Positions 27,186 through 36,906 of a DNA stretch of 64,000 nucleotides are shown one piece after another. Below the pieces are notes generated by a model. It had not been told where the DNA came from. It ran no database searches and saw nothing but the letters and a program-made list of their open reading frames with translations. A program made the translations under genes and the position numbers. The first letter of the stretch is position 1, and every line of letters starts with the position of its first letter. Source of the DNA: Natronohydrobacter sp. (lineage in GTDB: Bacteria; Pseudomonadota; Alphaproteobacteria; Rhodobacterales; Rhodobacteraceae); assembly GCA_020832555.1 (NCBI GenBank), contig JAFIEM010000007.1:1-64000 (forward strand), read 5' to 3'.

Positions 27186-27605
27186 ATGACCCTGATGCTT
27201 TCTGAACCGACACTTCCGGGCATTCCTGATGATGAACGGCTTGCCGCACTGGCAAAGGCGCTTGCGCATCCTACGCGGCTGAAGATTCTCGCGCTGCTCG
27301 TGCGCACGCCGGGATGCATCGGAGGTGATTTCGTGCAGGCGGTGGGCCTGGCGCAATCGACCGTGTCCGAACACCTGCGCATTCTGAAGGCGGCAGGCGT
27401 GATCGAGGGGCAGATCGACCCGCCGCGAGTCTGCTATGCGCTTGCGCCCGATGCGTTGGCCCCCACTGGCGGAGCTGATCGGCGCGCCCACCTGCTGCGT
27501 CACGCCGGACCTGACCTGACCGTGCTTGGGAACGGACTCATGGTGCCGGTGATGCTGTCGCTGCTGTGGTTCGTCAATCGCACAAGACAGAGGTTTGCGG
27601 CATGA
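27186..27605 (+). pseudogene. arsR: Frameshifted arsR fused to an ACR3 (arsenite permease) C-terminal remnant
   Basis: Residues 1-92 form a normal ArsR winged HTH (ALAHPTRLKILALLVRTPGC, LAQSTVSEHLRILKAAGVI). At a run of five C (27460-27464) the frame appears to shift. Removing one C gives DALAPLAELIGAPTCCVTPDLT and a stop at 27517-27519, a natural ArsR ending with a Cys pair. The unshifted frame instead reads on to VPVMLSLLWFVNRTRQRF, which resembles the C-terminal tail of ACR3 arsenite permeases. I infer that an arsenite-exporter gene was deleted, leaving its last codons. The HTH part may still be made and bind DNA, but loss of the Cys pair would affect arsenite sensing. A sequencing error at the C run is possible. 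Confidence 0.7.
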
Positions 27606-27670
27606 GCGCTGTCATCAAACCGTGTCCGGCTTGCGGCACACAAAACTTCACACCGCGCCCTGCGCCCTGA
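27602..27670 (+). pseudogene. 22-codon remnant with CPxCG motif
   Basis: MSAVIKPCPACGTQNFTPRPAP resembles the N-terminal zinc ribbon of a thioredoxin-2-like protein cut short. It overlaps the ACR3 tail stop (ATGA). This is probably debris of the older ars operon rather than a gene in use. Confidence 0.3.
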
Positions 27671-27688
27671 TCGGAAAGGCCTGATCCC

Positions 27689-28699
27689 ATGACGCCTCGC
27701 ATCGCCCTCAATGGCCTTGGCCGCATCGGAAAACTCGTTCTGCGTGACCTGGTTGACAGCGGCGCGGGGGGCGAGATCGTGCTCTTGAACGATCCGGTCG
27801 GCGATGCAGACCAGCACGCGTTGCTGATGGAATTCGATTCGGTGCATGGTCGCTGGAGCACGCCGGTCACGACCGCCAAGGACGCTCTGGTGCTGAACGG
27901 AACGCCCATCCGCTTGACGCATGAGCGAAGCATCGAGGCGCTGCCGCTGGCCGAGATGGGCATCGATCTGGTGATCGACTGCACAGGCGTCTTCAAGACC
28001 GCAGCGAAGATCGCGCCCTATTTCAGCGCAGGCGTCAAGAAAGTGGTCGTCTCTGCCCCCGTCAAGGATGGCGGCGCGCTCAACTTGGTCTATGGTGTCA
28101 ATCATCACCTCTATGATGGTGGCCAGACCATTATCACTGCCGCTTCCTGCACCACCAACTGCCTCGCTCCAGTGGTCAAGGTTATCCACGAGGCGCTGGG
28201 GATCCGGCATGGCTCGATCACCACGATCCATGACGTGACCAACACCCAGACCATCGTGGACCGCCCCGCCAAGGACATGCGCCGCGCGCGGTCCGCCCTG
28301 ACCAACCTGATCCCCACCACCACCGGCAGTGCGACCGCGATCACGCTGATCTATCCCGAACTGAAAGGACGGCTGAACGGCCATGCCGTGCGCGTGCCGC
28401 TGTTAAATGCCTCGCTCACCGATTGCGTTTTTGAGCTGGAGCGCGCGACGACGGTTGAGGAGGTCAATGCTCTCTTCCGCGCCGCCGCAGAAGGGCCGCT
28501 CAAGGGCATCCTTGGCTACGAGGACCGCCCGCTGGTCTCCTGCGACTATACCAACGATCCGCGCTCGAGCATCATTGACGGGCCATCCACCATGATCATC
28601 AACGGCACTCAGCTGAAGGTCTATGCCTGGTATGACAATGAATGGGGTTACGCCTGTCGCCTGGCCGACATCACCCGATTGGTGGCGGGAACCTTGTGA
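27689..28699 (+). CDS. Glyceraldehyde-3-phosphate dehydrogenase of the ArsJ arsenate-efflux pathway
   Basis: A 336-residue GAPDH. The NAD-binding start ([18 protein letters not shown]) and the catalytic cysteine loop ([16 protein letters not shown]) are intact, as is the C-terminal [12 protein letters not shown]. In ars operons such GAPDH copies form 1-arseno-3-phosphoglycerate from arsenate, which ArsJ then exports; the next gene is arsJ, overlapping by GTGA. This arrangement, rather than glycolysis, is the likely job. Confidence 0.88.
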   Translation: MTPRIALNGLGRIGKLVLRDLVDSGAGGEIVLLNDPVGDADQHALLMEFDSVHGRWSTPVTTAKDALVLNGTPIRLTHERSIEALPLAEMGIDLVIDCTGVFKTAAKIAPYFSAGVKKVVVSAPVKDGGALNLVYGVNHHLYDGGQTIITAASCTTNCLAPVVKVIHEALGIRHGSITTIHDVTNTQTIVDRPAKDMRRARSALTNLIPTTTGSATAITLIYPELKGRLNGHAVRVPLLNASLTDCVFELERATTVEEVNALFRAAAEGPLKGILGYEDRPLVSCDYTNDPRSSIIDGPSTMIINGTQLKVYAWYDNEWGYACRLADITRLVAGTL

Positions 28700-29943
28700 G
28701 CGTCGCCAACCCCTTGCGCGCCTATGCGGCGGTCACGGCGGCCTACTGGGCTTTCATGCTGTCGGATGGTGCGCTGCGGATGCTGGTGCTGTTACACTTT
28801 AACAGTCTTGGCTTTACTCCGATCCAGCTGGCTTATCTGTTCTTGCTCTACGAGATCGCGGGCATCGTGACCAATCTGGCCGCTGGCTGGCTCGCCGCGC
28901 GCTTCGGTCTCGCTGCGACGCTCTACGCAGGGCTTGCGCTACAGATCGCAGCGTTGGCGGTACTGGCGCAGATGAACCCGGCCTGGGGCATCACGGCCTC
29001 GGTGATCTTTGTAATGGCGGTGCAGGGGGTGTCGGGCGTGGCCAAGGATCTGGCCAAGATGTCCTCGAAATCGGCCGTAAAGCTGCTGGCGCCGTCCGAG
29101 GATGGGGGCCTGTTCCGCTGGGTTGCCGCGCTGACCGGATCGAAGAACGCGGTCAAGGGGCTGGGGTTCTTCCTTGGCGCGGCACTTCTGGCGCTGGCGG
29201 GGTTTCAGGCGGCGATCTGGGGCATGGCGGGTGTGCTGGCGGTGATCTTGCTGGGTGTGGTCCTGTTCCTGCCGGCGGGCCTGCCGGGGCGCATGAAGGG
29301 CGCGGATACATGGGCGGGCTGGCGCTCGACCGACCCGCGCGTGAACCGGCTGAGCCTGGCGCGGATGTTCCTGTTCGGAGCGCGCGATGTGTGGTTCGTG
29401 GTGGGTGTTCCGGTCTATTTCCAGGCAGTGCTCTCCGACGGCACCGCCGAGGGGCGGCGCGAGGCCTTTTTCCTGATCGGCGGGTTTCTGGCGCTGTGGA
29501 TCATCGCCTATGGCGCTGTGCAGGCTTTTGCTCCGCGCATTCTGGGTGGCAAGGGCCAGCCAGAGGCCGCAACGGTGCAAAAGGCGATCTTCTGGGCCGG
29601 GCTTCTGGTGCCAATCCCCTTCCTGCTGGCGCTCGCGGCGGTTTTGGCAGGCGATCCTGCGGACTGGCTGACCGCCGCGTTGGTCGCCGGGTTACTCCTT
29701 TTCGGCTTTGTCTTTGCGGTCAATTCCTCGGTCCATTCCTACCTGATCCTCGCCTTCGGTGCTGCCGACCGGATCACCCGTGATGTCGGTTTCTATTACA
29801 TGGCCAATGCAGCCGGGCGGCTGATCGGCACGCTGCTGTCGGGCCTCAGCTTCCAGATCGGCGGGCTGCCCCTGTGCCTGGCTACCGCCGGGGTGATGGC
29901 GCTGGCAAGCTGGCTGGCGGCTCGGCGGCTCAGTTCTGTCTGA
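28696..29943 (+). CDS. arsJ: ArsJ, MFS exporter of 1-arseno-3-phosphoglycerate
   Basis: A 415-residue MFS protein starting at GTG 28696, which overlaps the GAPDH stop. ArsJ signatures include [20 protein letters not shown] at the N-terminus, [20 protein letters not shown] and [17 protein letters not shown]; about 11-12 membrane segments are visible. With the GAPDH it removes arsenate as an unstable organoarsenate. It may be the only working arsenic resistance route left here, since the ACR3 gene seems deleted. About 170 bp without a recognisable gene follow. Confidence 0.9.
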   Translation: MSVANPLRAYAAVTAAYWAFMLSDGALRMLVLLHFNSLGFTPIQLAYLFLLYEIAGIVTNLAAGWLAARFGLAATLYAGLALQIAALAVLAQMNPAWGITASVIFVMAVQGVSGVAKDLAKMSSKSAVKLLAPSEDGGLFRWVAALTGSKNAVKGLGFFLGAALLALAGFQAAIWGMAGVLAVILLGVVLFLPAGLPGRMKGADTWAGWRSTDPRVNRLSLARMFLFGARDVWFVVGVPVYFQAVLSDGTAEGRREAFFLIGGFLALWIIAYGAVQAFAPRILGGKGQPEAATVQKAIFWAGLLVPIPFLLALAAVLAGDPADWLTAALVAGLLLFGFVFAVNSSVHSYLILAFGAADRITRDVGFYYMANAAGRLIGTLLSGLSFQIGGLPLCLATAGVMALASWLAARRLSSV

Positions 29944-30114
29944 GACACTCCAGCGCCGACAGCGTCAACAGCCCGACCCCGGCGGTCGATCGTAGGTGCG
30001 GCAATGGCGGCATAGATAAACACCAGAGTTGATCTTTCTGGGCTACGGATGATGTTCCAATCCCTCCCTTGGACCTCGAGATTTCAGCAATTTATCTTCG
30101 TGTGTGGCGCTGAT

Positions 30115-30375
30115 TCAAGCAACTGGCAGGCGCATATCCGCCGCTGTCACGTCTGCGACAGGTCGATGGATCAAGAACGACTTACGGACAAGATCAATCC
30201 CGAGAATCGTGATCTGGGTCGCTGGACCAAGGCATGCTGGATCCTGGCATTCCACCTCAGTCACAGTGATAAGCGCGTTTGGCCCAAGGGTCGTATGCTC
30301 GCGCACGAGCGCTTTGACGCGCTGGATGTGCCAGAACTTTGATGTTCTTTGGCGCAGATCGGCAGCAAAACTCAT
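30115..30375 (-). CDS. Small protein of unknown function in the zinc-starvation operon
   Basis: An 86-residue protein whose ATG overlaps the hisI stop (ATGA), so it is co-translated with hisI. Its centre, VTEVECQDPACLGPATQITIL, has two cysteines in a pattern reminiscent of small Cys-containing domains with a CxxPxC core. Placement behind a Zur-type promoter with hisI2 suggests a zinc-related task, possibly metal delivery. I cannot name the family with certainty. The forward-strand ORFs at 30049-30541 are shadows of this gene and hisI. Confidence 0.6.
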   Translation of the reverse strand: MSFAADLRQRTSKFWHIQRVKALVREHTTLGPNALITVTEVECQDPACLGPATQITILGIDLVRKSFLIHRPVADVTAADMRLPVA

Positions 30376-30845
30376 AGCTGCGTGGGGTTGGGCGCATTGC
30401 CATAAGTGGCAATGGGGTCAAACGTTTTCGCGTGCTCAGCAAAGCGCAGGGGCGCGCCAGCAGCATCGCTTACAGGGATGCCCCGATAAAAACATGACCG
30501 ATAGCCGACATGGCAGGACGCGCCGGACCCTGCGACCTTGACCCGCAGCCAGAGCGCGTCTTGATCGTCGTCGATCCGCGCTTCAATCACACTTTGCACA
30601 AGGCCCGAGGTCGCCCCCTTGCGCCATAAAGCCTGCCGCGACCGGCTGAAGTAATGCGCCTCGCCGGTTTCCAAGGTCAGGCGCAGGGCGTCCGCGTCCA
30701 TCCAGCCCAACATGAGAACCTCGCCGGTAGTCACATCGCTTGTGATGCAGGGCATCAGGCCATCTGGGCCGAATTTCGGTGCGAGGATGTTACCTTCCTC
30801 GACCTCCTCAATCGTGCGGCGGGGGTGGAATTCGATGCTGGGCAT
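30372..30845 (-). CDS. hisI: Phosphoribosyl-AMP cyclohydrolase paralogue (HisI2) of the zinc-starvation response
   Basis: A 157-residue HisI that hydrolyses PR-AMP in histidine synthesis. Family motifs are [45 protein letters not shown] and [12 protein letters not shown]. In studied HisI, zinc is held by three cysteines: one in the DCDxD motif and two in CHxGxxSC. Here the first cysteine is Asp (DDDQD) while the other two remain. That fits a paralogue adapted to low zinc. It is divergent from a COG0523 GTPase with a Zur-type box between them, which supports induction when zinc is scarce. Confidence 0.88.
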   Translation of the reverse strand: MPSIEFHPRRTIEEVEEGNILAPKFGPDGLMPCITSDVTTGEVLMLGWMDADALRLTLETGEAHYFSRSRQALWRKGATSGLVQSVIEARIDDDQDALWLRVKVAGSGASCHVGYRSCFYRGIPVSDAAGAPLRFAEHAKTFDPIATYGNAPNPTQL

Positions 30846-30867
30846 TGCGTGACCTTGTGCGATTATA

Positions 30868-30882
30868 TGTTATATTATAACA
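30868..30882. promoter_or_regulatory. Zur-type operator
   Basis: TGTTATA-T-TATAACA is a perfect 7-1-7 inverted repeat between hisI2 and the COG0523 gene, 22 and 38 bp from their starts. It matches the GTTATA-type boxes of alphaproteobacterial Zur, so zinc would repress both directions. Confidence 0.8.
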
Positions 30883-30920
30883 AACATATTCACTCAGATC
30901 ATTCAAGCCGGAAGCCCACC

Positions 30921-32030
30921 ATGACCGATCCAATTCCTGTCACGCTGCTCACCGGCTTTCTGGGAAGCGGCAAGACAACTCTTCTGAACCGTCTGCTCCA
31001 TGACCCAAGCGCCGGCAGGATTGCCATTGTGGTGAACGAATTTGGCGACGCCGGGCTGGACCATGACCTGATCGAGGAAGCCGCCGAAGATGTGGTGCTC
31101 ATGCCCGGCGGCTGTGTCTGCTGCTCGATCCGGGGCGATCTGTCCAAGACGTTGCTCTCGCTGCTGGCGCGGCGAGTGCGCACGGAACTGGCCTTTGATC
31201 GTGTGGTGATCGAAACCACAGGTCTCGCTGATCCTGGCCCGATCCATCACACGTTGCTGGTCGATCCCGTGCTGGCCCCCAATTACGCGTTGGACGGAAC
31301 AATCACGGTTGTAGACGCGGTGCTGGGGGCAGTGACGCTGGACCGCCATGCAGAGGCTCAGGCGCAAGTGGCCATGGCGGATCGGATCGTTGTGTCAAAA
31401 TGCGATTTGGCAGATGCGCCAGCGCTTGCGGCACTTGAAGCGCGCCTGGACCGGCTGAACCCGGGCACGCCGCGCATCACAGCGGATCGGGGTGCTGTAC
31501 CTGCGGGCAGCTTGTGGGGCTTGGGCGCGATGCGCAAGCCTATGGCGCAAGAGCATGCGCTGGAATGGTTGGCTCAGCCTGCAAATGATCCATTCGTCGG
31601 GCTATCCGGCCTGAATATGACGAAACCGAAACCTGTCGATCTTGCCGCGCCCTCGCATCACGCGACAGATGACCGGATCACCACAGCCTCTGTGACAATC
31701 ACGGACCCGATCCCGGCCGAGGTGTTCGATTTCTGGCTCGATACGCTCATCGCGCTGCGTGGGGCCAATATCCTGCGGATGAAGGGAATCGCCCATATCG
31801 ACGGTGCCCCGCATCCTTTCGTATTTCATGGCGTGCAGCATATTTTTGAACCACCCGTGCCGCTGACTCACCGTCTGGCGGACGATACCACAAGCCGCGT
31901 GGTCATCATCGCCCGTGACATGCCACGATCCGACCTGGAGGAAAGCCTTTCCTTGCTCAAGCTCCGGCATTTGCCCGATGCCGAGGGCTTCGCTGGCCTG
32001 ACAGTTCACACCCTGGAGCAGCCGTTCTGA
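30921..32030 (+). CDS. COG0523 (CobW-like) GTPase, probable zinc metallochaperone
   Basis: A 369-residue G3E GTPase. Walker A is [16 protein letters not shown], the metal-binding CxCC motif is [12 protein letters not shown], the switch region [11 protein letters not shown], and the base-recognition motif VSKCDL (NKxD-like). The C-terminal CobW_C domain (about 255-365) starts [20 protein letters not shown]. Cobalamin genes are absent. The Zur-type box and neighbouring hisI2 and cysS remnant point to the zinc-starvation branch (ZigA/ZagA-like), which hands zinc to needy enzymes. The start at ATG 30921 is preferred to the long ORF, which would read through the divergent promoter. Confidence 0.88.
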   Translation: MTDPIPVTLLTGFLGSGKTTLLNRLLHDPSAGRIAIVVNEFGDAGLDHDLIEEAAEDVVLMPGGCVCCSIRGDLSKTLLSLLARRVRTELAFDRVVIETTGLADPGPIHHTLLVDPVLAPNYALDGTITVVDAVLGAVTLDRHAEAQAQVAMADRIVVSKCDLADAPALAALEARLDRLNPGTPRITADRGAVPAGSLWGLGAMRKPMAQEHALEWLAQPANDPFVGLSGLNMTKPKPVDLAAPSHHATDDRITTASVTITDPIPAEVFDFWLDTLIALRGANILRMKGIAHIDGAPHPFVFHGVQHIFEPPVPLTHRLADDTTSRVVIIARDMPRSDLEESLSLLKLRHLPDAEGFAGLTVHTLEQPF

Positions 32031-32275
32031 TGGCATCACACATGAACCGGTTGCGGTTGTTCAACACGATGGGGCGGTAAGTCCAGACCTTCGGCCCATG
32101 CAATCCAGCCAATGTGCAGATATATGTGTGCGCGCCGACTGTCTATTCCTTTGCCCATATCGGCAAGATACGTCCCGCTGTGGCCTTTGACGTGCTGGTG
32201 CACCGCTTGCGGGCGCATTTCCCCTGTGTGGCTTATGCGCGCAATATTACCGATGTAGATAACAAGATCATTGTG
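32030..32275 (+). pseudogene. cysS: cysS (cysteinyl-tRNA synthetase) paralogue pseudogene, N-terminal fragment
   Basis: It overlaps the GTPase stop by one base (TGATG). It reads MNRLRLFNTMGR, then an in-frame TAA, then [21 protein letters not shown] and [15 protein letters not shown]. These match the CysRS start, its HIGH region (HIGK) and the NITDVDDKI segment. Homology ends near 32275 and most of the about 450-codon gene is missing. Extra CysRS genes behind Zur boxes are known from zinc-starvation loci, so this is probably a decayed member of that operon. Confidence 0.85.
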
Positions 32276-32416
32276 GCGGGTGCGGTGGGAGGTGCCGGTT
32301 GCAAGTACAAAAGACAGGTGACGATGGTTCCTGAAACGCATCCGGGTCAGGGGGCCGTGAGTCCACAGAATTTATCTTACGCCAGAACTGCAGTGTGGAA
32401 ATCACTTGTTTACATC

Positions 32417-32435
32417 TGGTATAATGAGTATGCCA
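32417..32435. promoter_or_regulatory. Apiose-regulon operator 1, over the oiaX promoter
   Basis: TGGTATAATGAGTATGCCA is a 6-7-6 inverted repeat covering a TATAAT -10-like hexamer, 25 bp before the RuBisCO-like gene. It differs by two bases from the operator at 44387 read on the reverse strand and shares the half-site with the one at 48980. Confidence 0.75.
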
Positions 32436-32459
32436 ATACCTATGCAACAGGAACGAGCC

Positions 32460-33716
32460 ATGCAACAGAGAATCGAAGCGGACTATCTGATAGAGACCGC
32501 CATCGACGTCAGAAAGGCCGCCGAGATCATGGCAGGCGAGCAGTCTTCCGGCACATTCATTGCATTGCCGTTGGAAACACCGGATCTGATCGAGCGCTCG
32601 GCCGCGCGGGTCGAGCATGTCGAAGAAATCGACACTGTCGCTGCCCCCTCACTGCCCGGCGCGACGGGCGATCAGGGAAAGGGATGGCAACGGGCGAAGG
32701 TTACTTTGTCCTGGCCATTCGAAACCCTTGGGGCGTCGCTGCCCAATCTGGTCTCGACTGTGGCGGGAAATCTATACGAGTTGCGCCCGTTTTCCGGTTT
32801 GCGCTTGCTGGACATCCGCCTGCCGGAAGCCTTCGCGACAGCATACCCCGGCCCAAGATTCGGGGTCGCTGGCACACGTGCGTTGACCGGAGTGCAAGAG
32901 GGGCCAGTCATCGGGACCATCGTCAAACCCAGTGTCGGGTTGAATGCCGAGGGAACGGCGGAACTGGTCGCAACGCTCGCCGGGGCCGGGATCGATTTCG
33001 TCAAGGATGACGAATTGCAAAGCGACGGGTCTGCCTGCCCCTTTGCGGATCGCGCCAGCGCGGTGATGCGAGTGATCAACGAGCTGGCCGACCGGACAGG
33101 GAAGAAAGTGATGTTCGCCTTCAATCTGACTGGTGAGATCGATGAAATGCGTCGACGTCACGATCTGGTGCGTGATCTCGGCGGCACTTGTGTCATGGTG
33201 AACCTCAACTCTGTCGGCGTTTCGGGATTTCTTGGGCTGTCGCGGCATTCCGAACTGCCCATTCATGCGCATCGGAACGGTTGGGGGTATCTCTCTCGGC
33301 ATCCAGCTTTGGGCTGGTCGTATACCGCCTGGTCGAAAATCTGGCGGCTCGCGGGGGCCGATCACATGCATGTCAATGGGTTGGCCAACAAGTTCTGCGA
33401 GGATGACGCCAGTGTGCTCGCCTCGGCAACGGCGCAACTGACCCCAATCTGGAAAGCGAAACCCTGCATTGCGATGCCTGTCTTTTCTTCGGGTCAGACT
33501 GTCTTGCAGCCGCCCGAGACCTATCGCGGCCTTGGCACTACCGATTTGATCTATGCCGCCGGTGGCGGGATCATGGGCCATCCGGACGGCGTGGCTGCCG
33601 GGGTCGAGAGCCTGCGCGAGGCATGGGCCGCGGCGGTTGCAGGCGAAGATCCGGACGACCGCGCCACGCGCCACCCCCATCTGGCGCGTGCGCTGGCACA
33701 GGCGCGGGGAAGATAG
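32460..33716 (+). CDS. oiaX: RuBisCO-like protein, probable 3-oxo-isoapionate-4-phosphate decarboxylase (OiaX)
   Basis: A 418-residue type IV RuBisCO-like protein from ATG 32460. RuBisCO-fold landmarks survive: [10 protein letters not shown], the metal site [14 protein letters not shown] with the lysine that is carbamylated in RuBis[16 protein letters not shown], and [10 protein letters not shown]. The neighbouring kinase, oxidoisomerase, lactonase and dehydrogenase match the oxidative D-apiose route, in which the RLP OiaX decarboxylates 3-oxo-isoapionate 4-phosphate to L-erythrulose 1-phosphate. It is not a CO2-fixing enzyme. The substrate assignment is by context and family; other RLPs act in methionine salvage or on other acid sugars. 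Confidence 0.82.
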   Translation: MQQRIEADYLIETAIDVRKAAEIMAGEQSSGTFIALPLETPDLIERSAARVEHVEEIDTVAAPSLPGATGDQGKGWQRAKVTLSWPFETLGASLPNLVSTVAGNLYELRPFSGLRLLDIRLPEAFATAYPGPRFGVAGTRALTGVQEGPVIGTIVKPSVGLNAEGTAELVATLAGAGIDFVKDDELQSDGSACPFADRASAVMRVINELADRTGKKVMFAFNLTGEIDEMRRRHDLVRDLGGTCVMVNLNSVGVSGFLGLSRHSELPIHAHRNGWGYLSRHPALGWSYTAWSKIWRLAGADHMHVNGLANKFCEDDASVLASATAQLTPIWKAKPCIAMPVFSSGQTVLQPPETYRGLGTTDLIYAAGGGIMGHPDGVAAGVESLREAWAAAVAGEDPDDRATRHPHLARALAQARGR

Positions 33717-33723
33717 AAAGCTC

Positions 33724-35082
33724 ATGACGGAAACGCTGCCAGAGGGTCTGTTGCTTGCCGCCTATGGCGACGATTTCACAGGCTCCTCCGCCATTCTGGA
33801 AGTTCTGACCTTCGCCGGGCTGCCAAGCGCCCTGTTTCTTGACCTGCCGCGCCCCGACCAGCTTGCGCGCTTCTCGGGGCTGCGCGGGATCGTCGTTGCG
33901 GGAACGGCGCGGTCGCATGGGCCTGACTGGATGGACGCGCACCTGCCGCGCATCTTCGACGGGCTCGCGAGGATGGGAGCTCCGCTGATCCATTACAAGG
34001 TGTGCTCGACGCTCGATTCCGCGCCGCATATGGGGTCTATCGGTCGCGCGACAGAAATCGCGCTGAGACAGCTTGAAACGCCGCTTGTACCCGTGCTGCT
34101 TGCCGCCCCTGCAATTCGGCGATACCAGTGTTTCGGCCATTTGTTTGCGGCAGCACCCGGTGGCGTCTTCAGGCTTGACCGGCATCCTGTGATGGCCTGC
34201 CATCCCGTCACCCCGATGCACGAGTCGGATGTCGCGGCGCATCTGCGGCTTCAGACCGAACTTCCGATTGCGGTGCTTGATCTGGAAGCCCTGCAAAATA
34301 ACCCCGCAGCAGAGCTAGAAACCTTGAAAAGGCAGGGCGCGCGGATGGTCTGTCTAGATACGCTGGACGAGGCACATCTTGCGCGCTGTGGTCAACTTGT
34401 CTGGGGCATGCGCGGGAACGGGGCGTTTTGTGTCGGATCGCAGGGGATCGAATACGCCCTTGTAGCGCATTGGCGCGCGATCGGGGCACTGCCGGACATC
34501 GACCCGCCTTCGGGGATCGGTCGGTCTGCGGGGATGATGACGGTTTCAGGTTCGGTGTCGCCTGTGACCGAAGCGCAGATCGACTGGGCTTCGGCGCATG
34601 GCTTTGAAGCGATCGCGCTCGATCCTGCCACCTTGCTGGACGATGCGTCGGGACAGGCCGAAAACGCAGTTGTCGCCGCCTGCCTGGACGCAGTTTCGCG
34701 GGGCGCCGATCCGCTTGTGCATACCGCACATGGCCCTGCGGACCCTTCCATTGCACGACTGGCACAGATGCGCGCCCGCATCGGCATGGATGAGGAAACC
34801 GCGAACGGGCGCATCGGTGCCGCGCTCGGGCGAGTCCTTGCGCAGGTCATTCGCAAGGCCAGGCTGTCCCGCGCGGTGATTTCCGGGGGCGATACGTCAG
34901 GTCATGCCACGCGGCAATGTGATATCTTTGCGCTGACCGCACTCGCACCCACGACCCCCGGCGCGGCGATCCTGCGCGCATGGAGTGAGCACCCAGCGTT
35001 TGACGGGCTGGAACTCGCGCTGAAAGGCGGGCAGATGGGGAGCGTGGATTACTTCGGACGCATTCGCGACGGCGGCGCGTAG
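33724..35082 (+). CDS. oiaK: DUF1537 acid-sugar kinase, probable 3-oxo-isoapionate kinase (OiaK)
   Basis: A 452-residue four-carbon acid sugar kinase family protein. The N-terminal sugar-binding domain begins LLLAAYGDDFTGSSAILEVL, and the C-terminal nucleotide-binding domain contains AVISGGDTSGHATRQ and ALKGGQMGSVDYFGRI. It would phosphorylate 3-oxo-isoapionate so that the RuBisCO-like enzyme, encoded 7 bp upstream, can decarboxylate it. DUF1537 kinases act on several acid sugars, so the exact substrate depends on the pathway context, which is strong here. Confidence 0.84.
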   Translation: MTETLPEGLLLAAYGDDFTGSSAILEVLTFAGLPSALFLDLPRPDQLARFSGLRGIVVAGTARSHGPDWMDAHLPRIFDGLARMGAPLIHYKVCSTLDSAPHMGSIGRATEIALRQLETPLVPVLLAAPAIRRYQCFGHLFAAAPGGVFRLDRHPVMACHPVTPMHESDVAAHLRLQTELPIAVLDLEALQNNPAAELETLKRQGARMVCLDTLDEAHLARCGQLVWGMRGNGAFCVGSQGIEYALVAHWRAIGALPDIDPPSGIGRSAGMMTVSGSVSPVTEAQIDWASAHGFEAIALDPATLLDDASGQAENAVVAACLDAVSRGADPLVHTAHGPADPSIARLAQMRARIGMDEETANGRIGAALGRVLAQVIRKARLSRAVISGGDTSGHATRQCDIFALTALAPTTPGAAILRAWSEHPAFDGLELALKGGQMGSVDYFGRIRDGGA

Positions 35083-35085
35083 CGC

Positions 35086-35820
35086 TTAGCGCGCTTCGCC
35101 ATCATTCTGCTGATGCTGAGCATAAAGCTTGTTGGCCCGCAGGATATGTTCGCGCATCCCCTGCTCGGCGGCATCCGGGTCTCGGGCCGCAATCGCGTCG
35201 ATGATCCTGCCATGCTCGTTCAGGGTCAACTCTTCGGTTCCCGGCACACGAACCAGATGCGTATAGAACTCCGACAGCCAGCCCATCAGCGCCTCGCTGA
35301 GGCCGGGGAAGATGGCATTGCCGGTAATCACGGCTATCTCGCGATGAAACAGCATGTCGTGATGGAAGAACTGGTTCAGATCGACAAGCGAGGCGTGATG
35401 CGCGTCCAGCAGGGAACGCAACCGCGCGACATCCTCGGGCGTTGCCTGCTCTGCTGCAAGCCGGACCATCTGCACCTCGAACAGCAACCGCGCCTGTTTC
35501 AGATCCTGCAAGCTCTGGGGCGACGTGCGCAGGATGCCGCTTGTCGTAAGCGCGATGGAATCGAACAGGTTCTCGAAGCTTGGCTTGGCAACGCGCGCGC
35601 GTTCCCCATGCGCGATGCTGATCAGCCCGAGTTGCGCCATGTTCTGCAATGCCTCGCGCACAGCGGGCCGCCCTACACCATAGCGATCCATCAATTCCCG
35701 TTCGGAGGGCAGTTGGTCGCCCGCGACATGCCCTTCCTCGCGGATCATCTCCATCAGGCGATCCATGACTTCCTGATACAATTTTCTGCGCTGGATAGGG
35801 CGTGCGGGGGTACTGGTCAT
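35086..35820 (-). CDS. GntR-family (FCD/FadR-type) regulator, probable apiose-regulon repressor
   Basis: A 244-residue regulator (MTSTPARPIQRRKLY); a TTG 28 codons upstream is the alternative start. The winged HTH reads AGDQLPSERELMDRYGVGRPAVREAL, and the FCD domain has metal-ligand candidates in FFHHDMLFHREIA and LNEHGRIIDA. It is the last gene of the apnL-to-permease operon, 90 bp after the permease, and convergent with oiaK. It is the obvious candidate to bind the 19-bp repeats at 32417, 44387 and 48980. The inducer is unknown, perhaps apionate or a phosphorylated intermediate. Confidence 0.82.
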   Translation of the reverse strand: MTSTPARPIQRRKLYQEVMDRLMEMIREEGHVAGDQLPSERELMDRYGVGRPAVREALQNMAQLGLISIAHGERARVAKPSFENLFDSIALTTSGILRTSPQSLQDLKQARLLFEVQMVRLAAEQATPEDVARLRSLLDAHHASLVDLNQFFHHDMLFHREIAVITGNAIFPGLSEALMGWLSEFYTHLVRVPGTEELTLNEHGRIIDAIAARDPDAAEQGMREHILRANKLYAQHQQNDGEAR

Positions 35821-35910
35821 GGTGTCCGGTGTCGGATCAGGCCGGGAAGTCGAAAAACGTTCATCATTCACCTTGTCGGTAGCGAATGGCGAGTTGCTAT
35901 TCAAGGGGCA

Positions 35911-36906
35911 TCAGGTTGCAATTGGGCGGATGGAGCGGCGACGCCGCAGTTTCTGGCGGTGCTGACGCAGTGAATCGATAAGCACAGCGAAGAAGATGAT
36001 CCCCGCCTGAAGGATCGGCTGAAGATAGAGATTGACGCCGGTAAAGGCCAGTCCGGTGCTTACAGTCTGGATCAAGGTCGCGCCAATGACCGCGCCCAAT
36101 GCCGTCCCGACACCACCAAAAAGGCTTGCGCCGCCCAGAACCGCCGCAGCAATCACGTCGAACTCGCGCCCTTCACCGAAACCCGCATCAATCCGCCCGA
36201 TCTGCGCGATCAACACAAAACCCGACAGCCCTGCTGCCGCACCCGATATGATGTAGACGGCGGTCTGGATGCGGGGAACCGGGATACCTGCCTTGACAGC
36301 GCCTTCCGGGTCATTGCCGAAAGCATAGACCTGTTTGCCGAAAAGTGTGTGTCGCAAAACCAGATGCGCGGCCAGCGCCACAAGTGCAAAGACGATTATC
36401 GGGATCGGGATTCCGGCGACCGACGACAGTCCGAACTCGCGCAGTGCCGGGGCGAAGTCGAACTGTCGTGAGCTGGTCAGATAGGCGCCAAATCCGCGAA
36501 AGGCAAAGAGCGATGCCAGGGTCACAATGAACGGCAGGATCCCCAGCGCCACGATGAAGAACGCATTGATCGCGCCCAGAACTGCACCTGCCCCGATGGC
36601 GACCATCAGACCCAGCGCCACGCTGCCCTCGTACTCGCGCATCGCAAAGCCCGCGATCAGCGGCGCGAGATACATCACCGAGCCGACGGACAGATCGATC
36701 CCACGGGTGAGCAGGACAAAGGTTATCCCGATTGCCGCGATGCCGATGAAAGCTGATTGCTTCACGATGTTGCCAAGGTTTTCGGGGCCAAGGAACAAGG
36801 GAGCCTGAAACCCGAAATAGAGCAACACAATTGCGAAGATGATGACGGTCGCTTGCCGGAGCACAAGATCATAGGCCCGTTCTCCAAGCCCCAAAGCGCC
36901 ACTCAT
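35911..36906 (-). CDS. Ribose-type ABC transporter permease (RbsC family), apiose operon
   Basis: A 331-residue membrane protein. RbsC-like features are IAAIGITFVLLTRGIDLSVGSVM, a central NDPEGAVKAGIPV loop and AAAVLGGASLFGGVGTALGA. It overlaps the ATPase gene upstream by four bases and shares the complex with a second permease gene (38414-39622), giving a heterodimeric channel. It probably carries apiose or a related branched sugar or acid. Confidence 0.88.
   Translation of the reverse strand: MSGALGLGERAYDLVLRQATVIIFAIVLLYFGFQAPLFLGPENLGNIVKQSAFIGIAAIGITFVLLTRGIDLSVGSVMYLAPLIAGFAMREYEGSVALGLMVAIGAGAVLGAINAFFIVALGILPFIVTLASLFAFRGFGAYLTSSRQFDFAPALREFGLSSVAGIPIPIIVFALVALAAHLVLRHTLFGKQVYAFGNDPEGAVKAGIPVPRIQTAVYIISGAAAGLSGFVLIAQIGRIDAGFGEGREFDVIAAAVLGGASLFGGVGTALGAVIGATLIQTVSTGLAFTGVNLYLQPILQAGIIFFAVLIDSLRQHRQKLRRRRSIRPIAT

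Noticed and set aside
32114-33010. 298-aa ORF joining cysS sequence to other residues
   Set aside because: Only its first about 55 codons match CysRS. The rest is a shadow of the oiaX frame.
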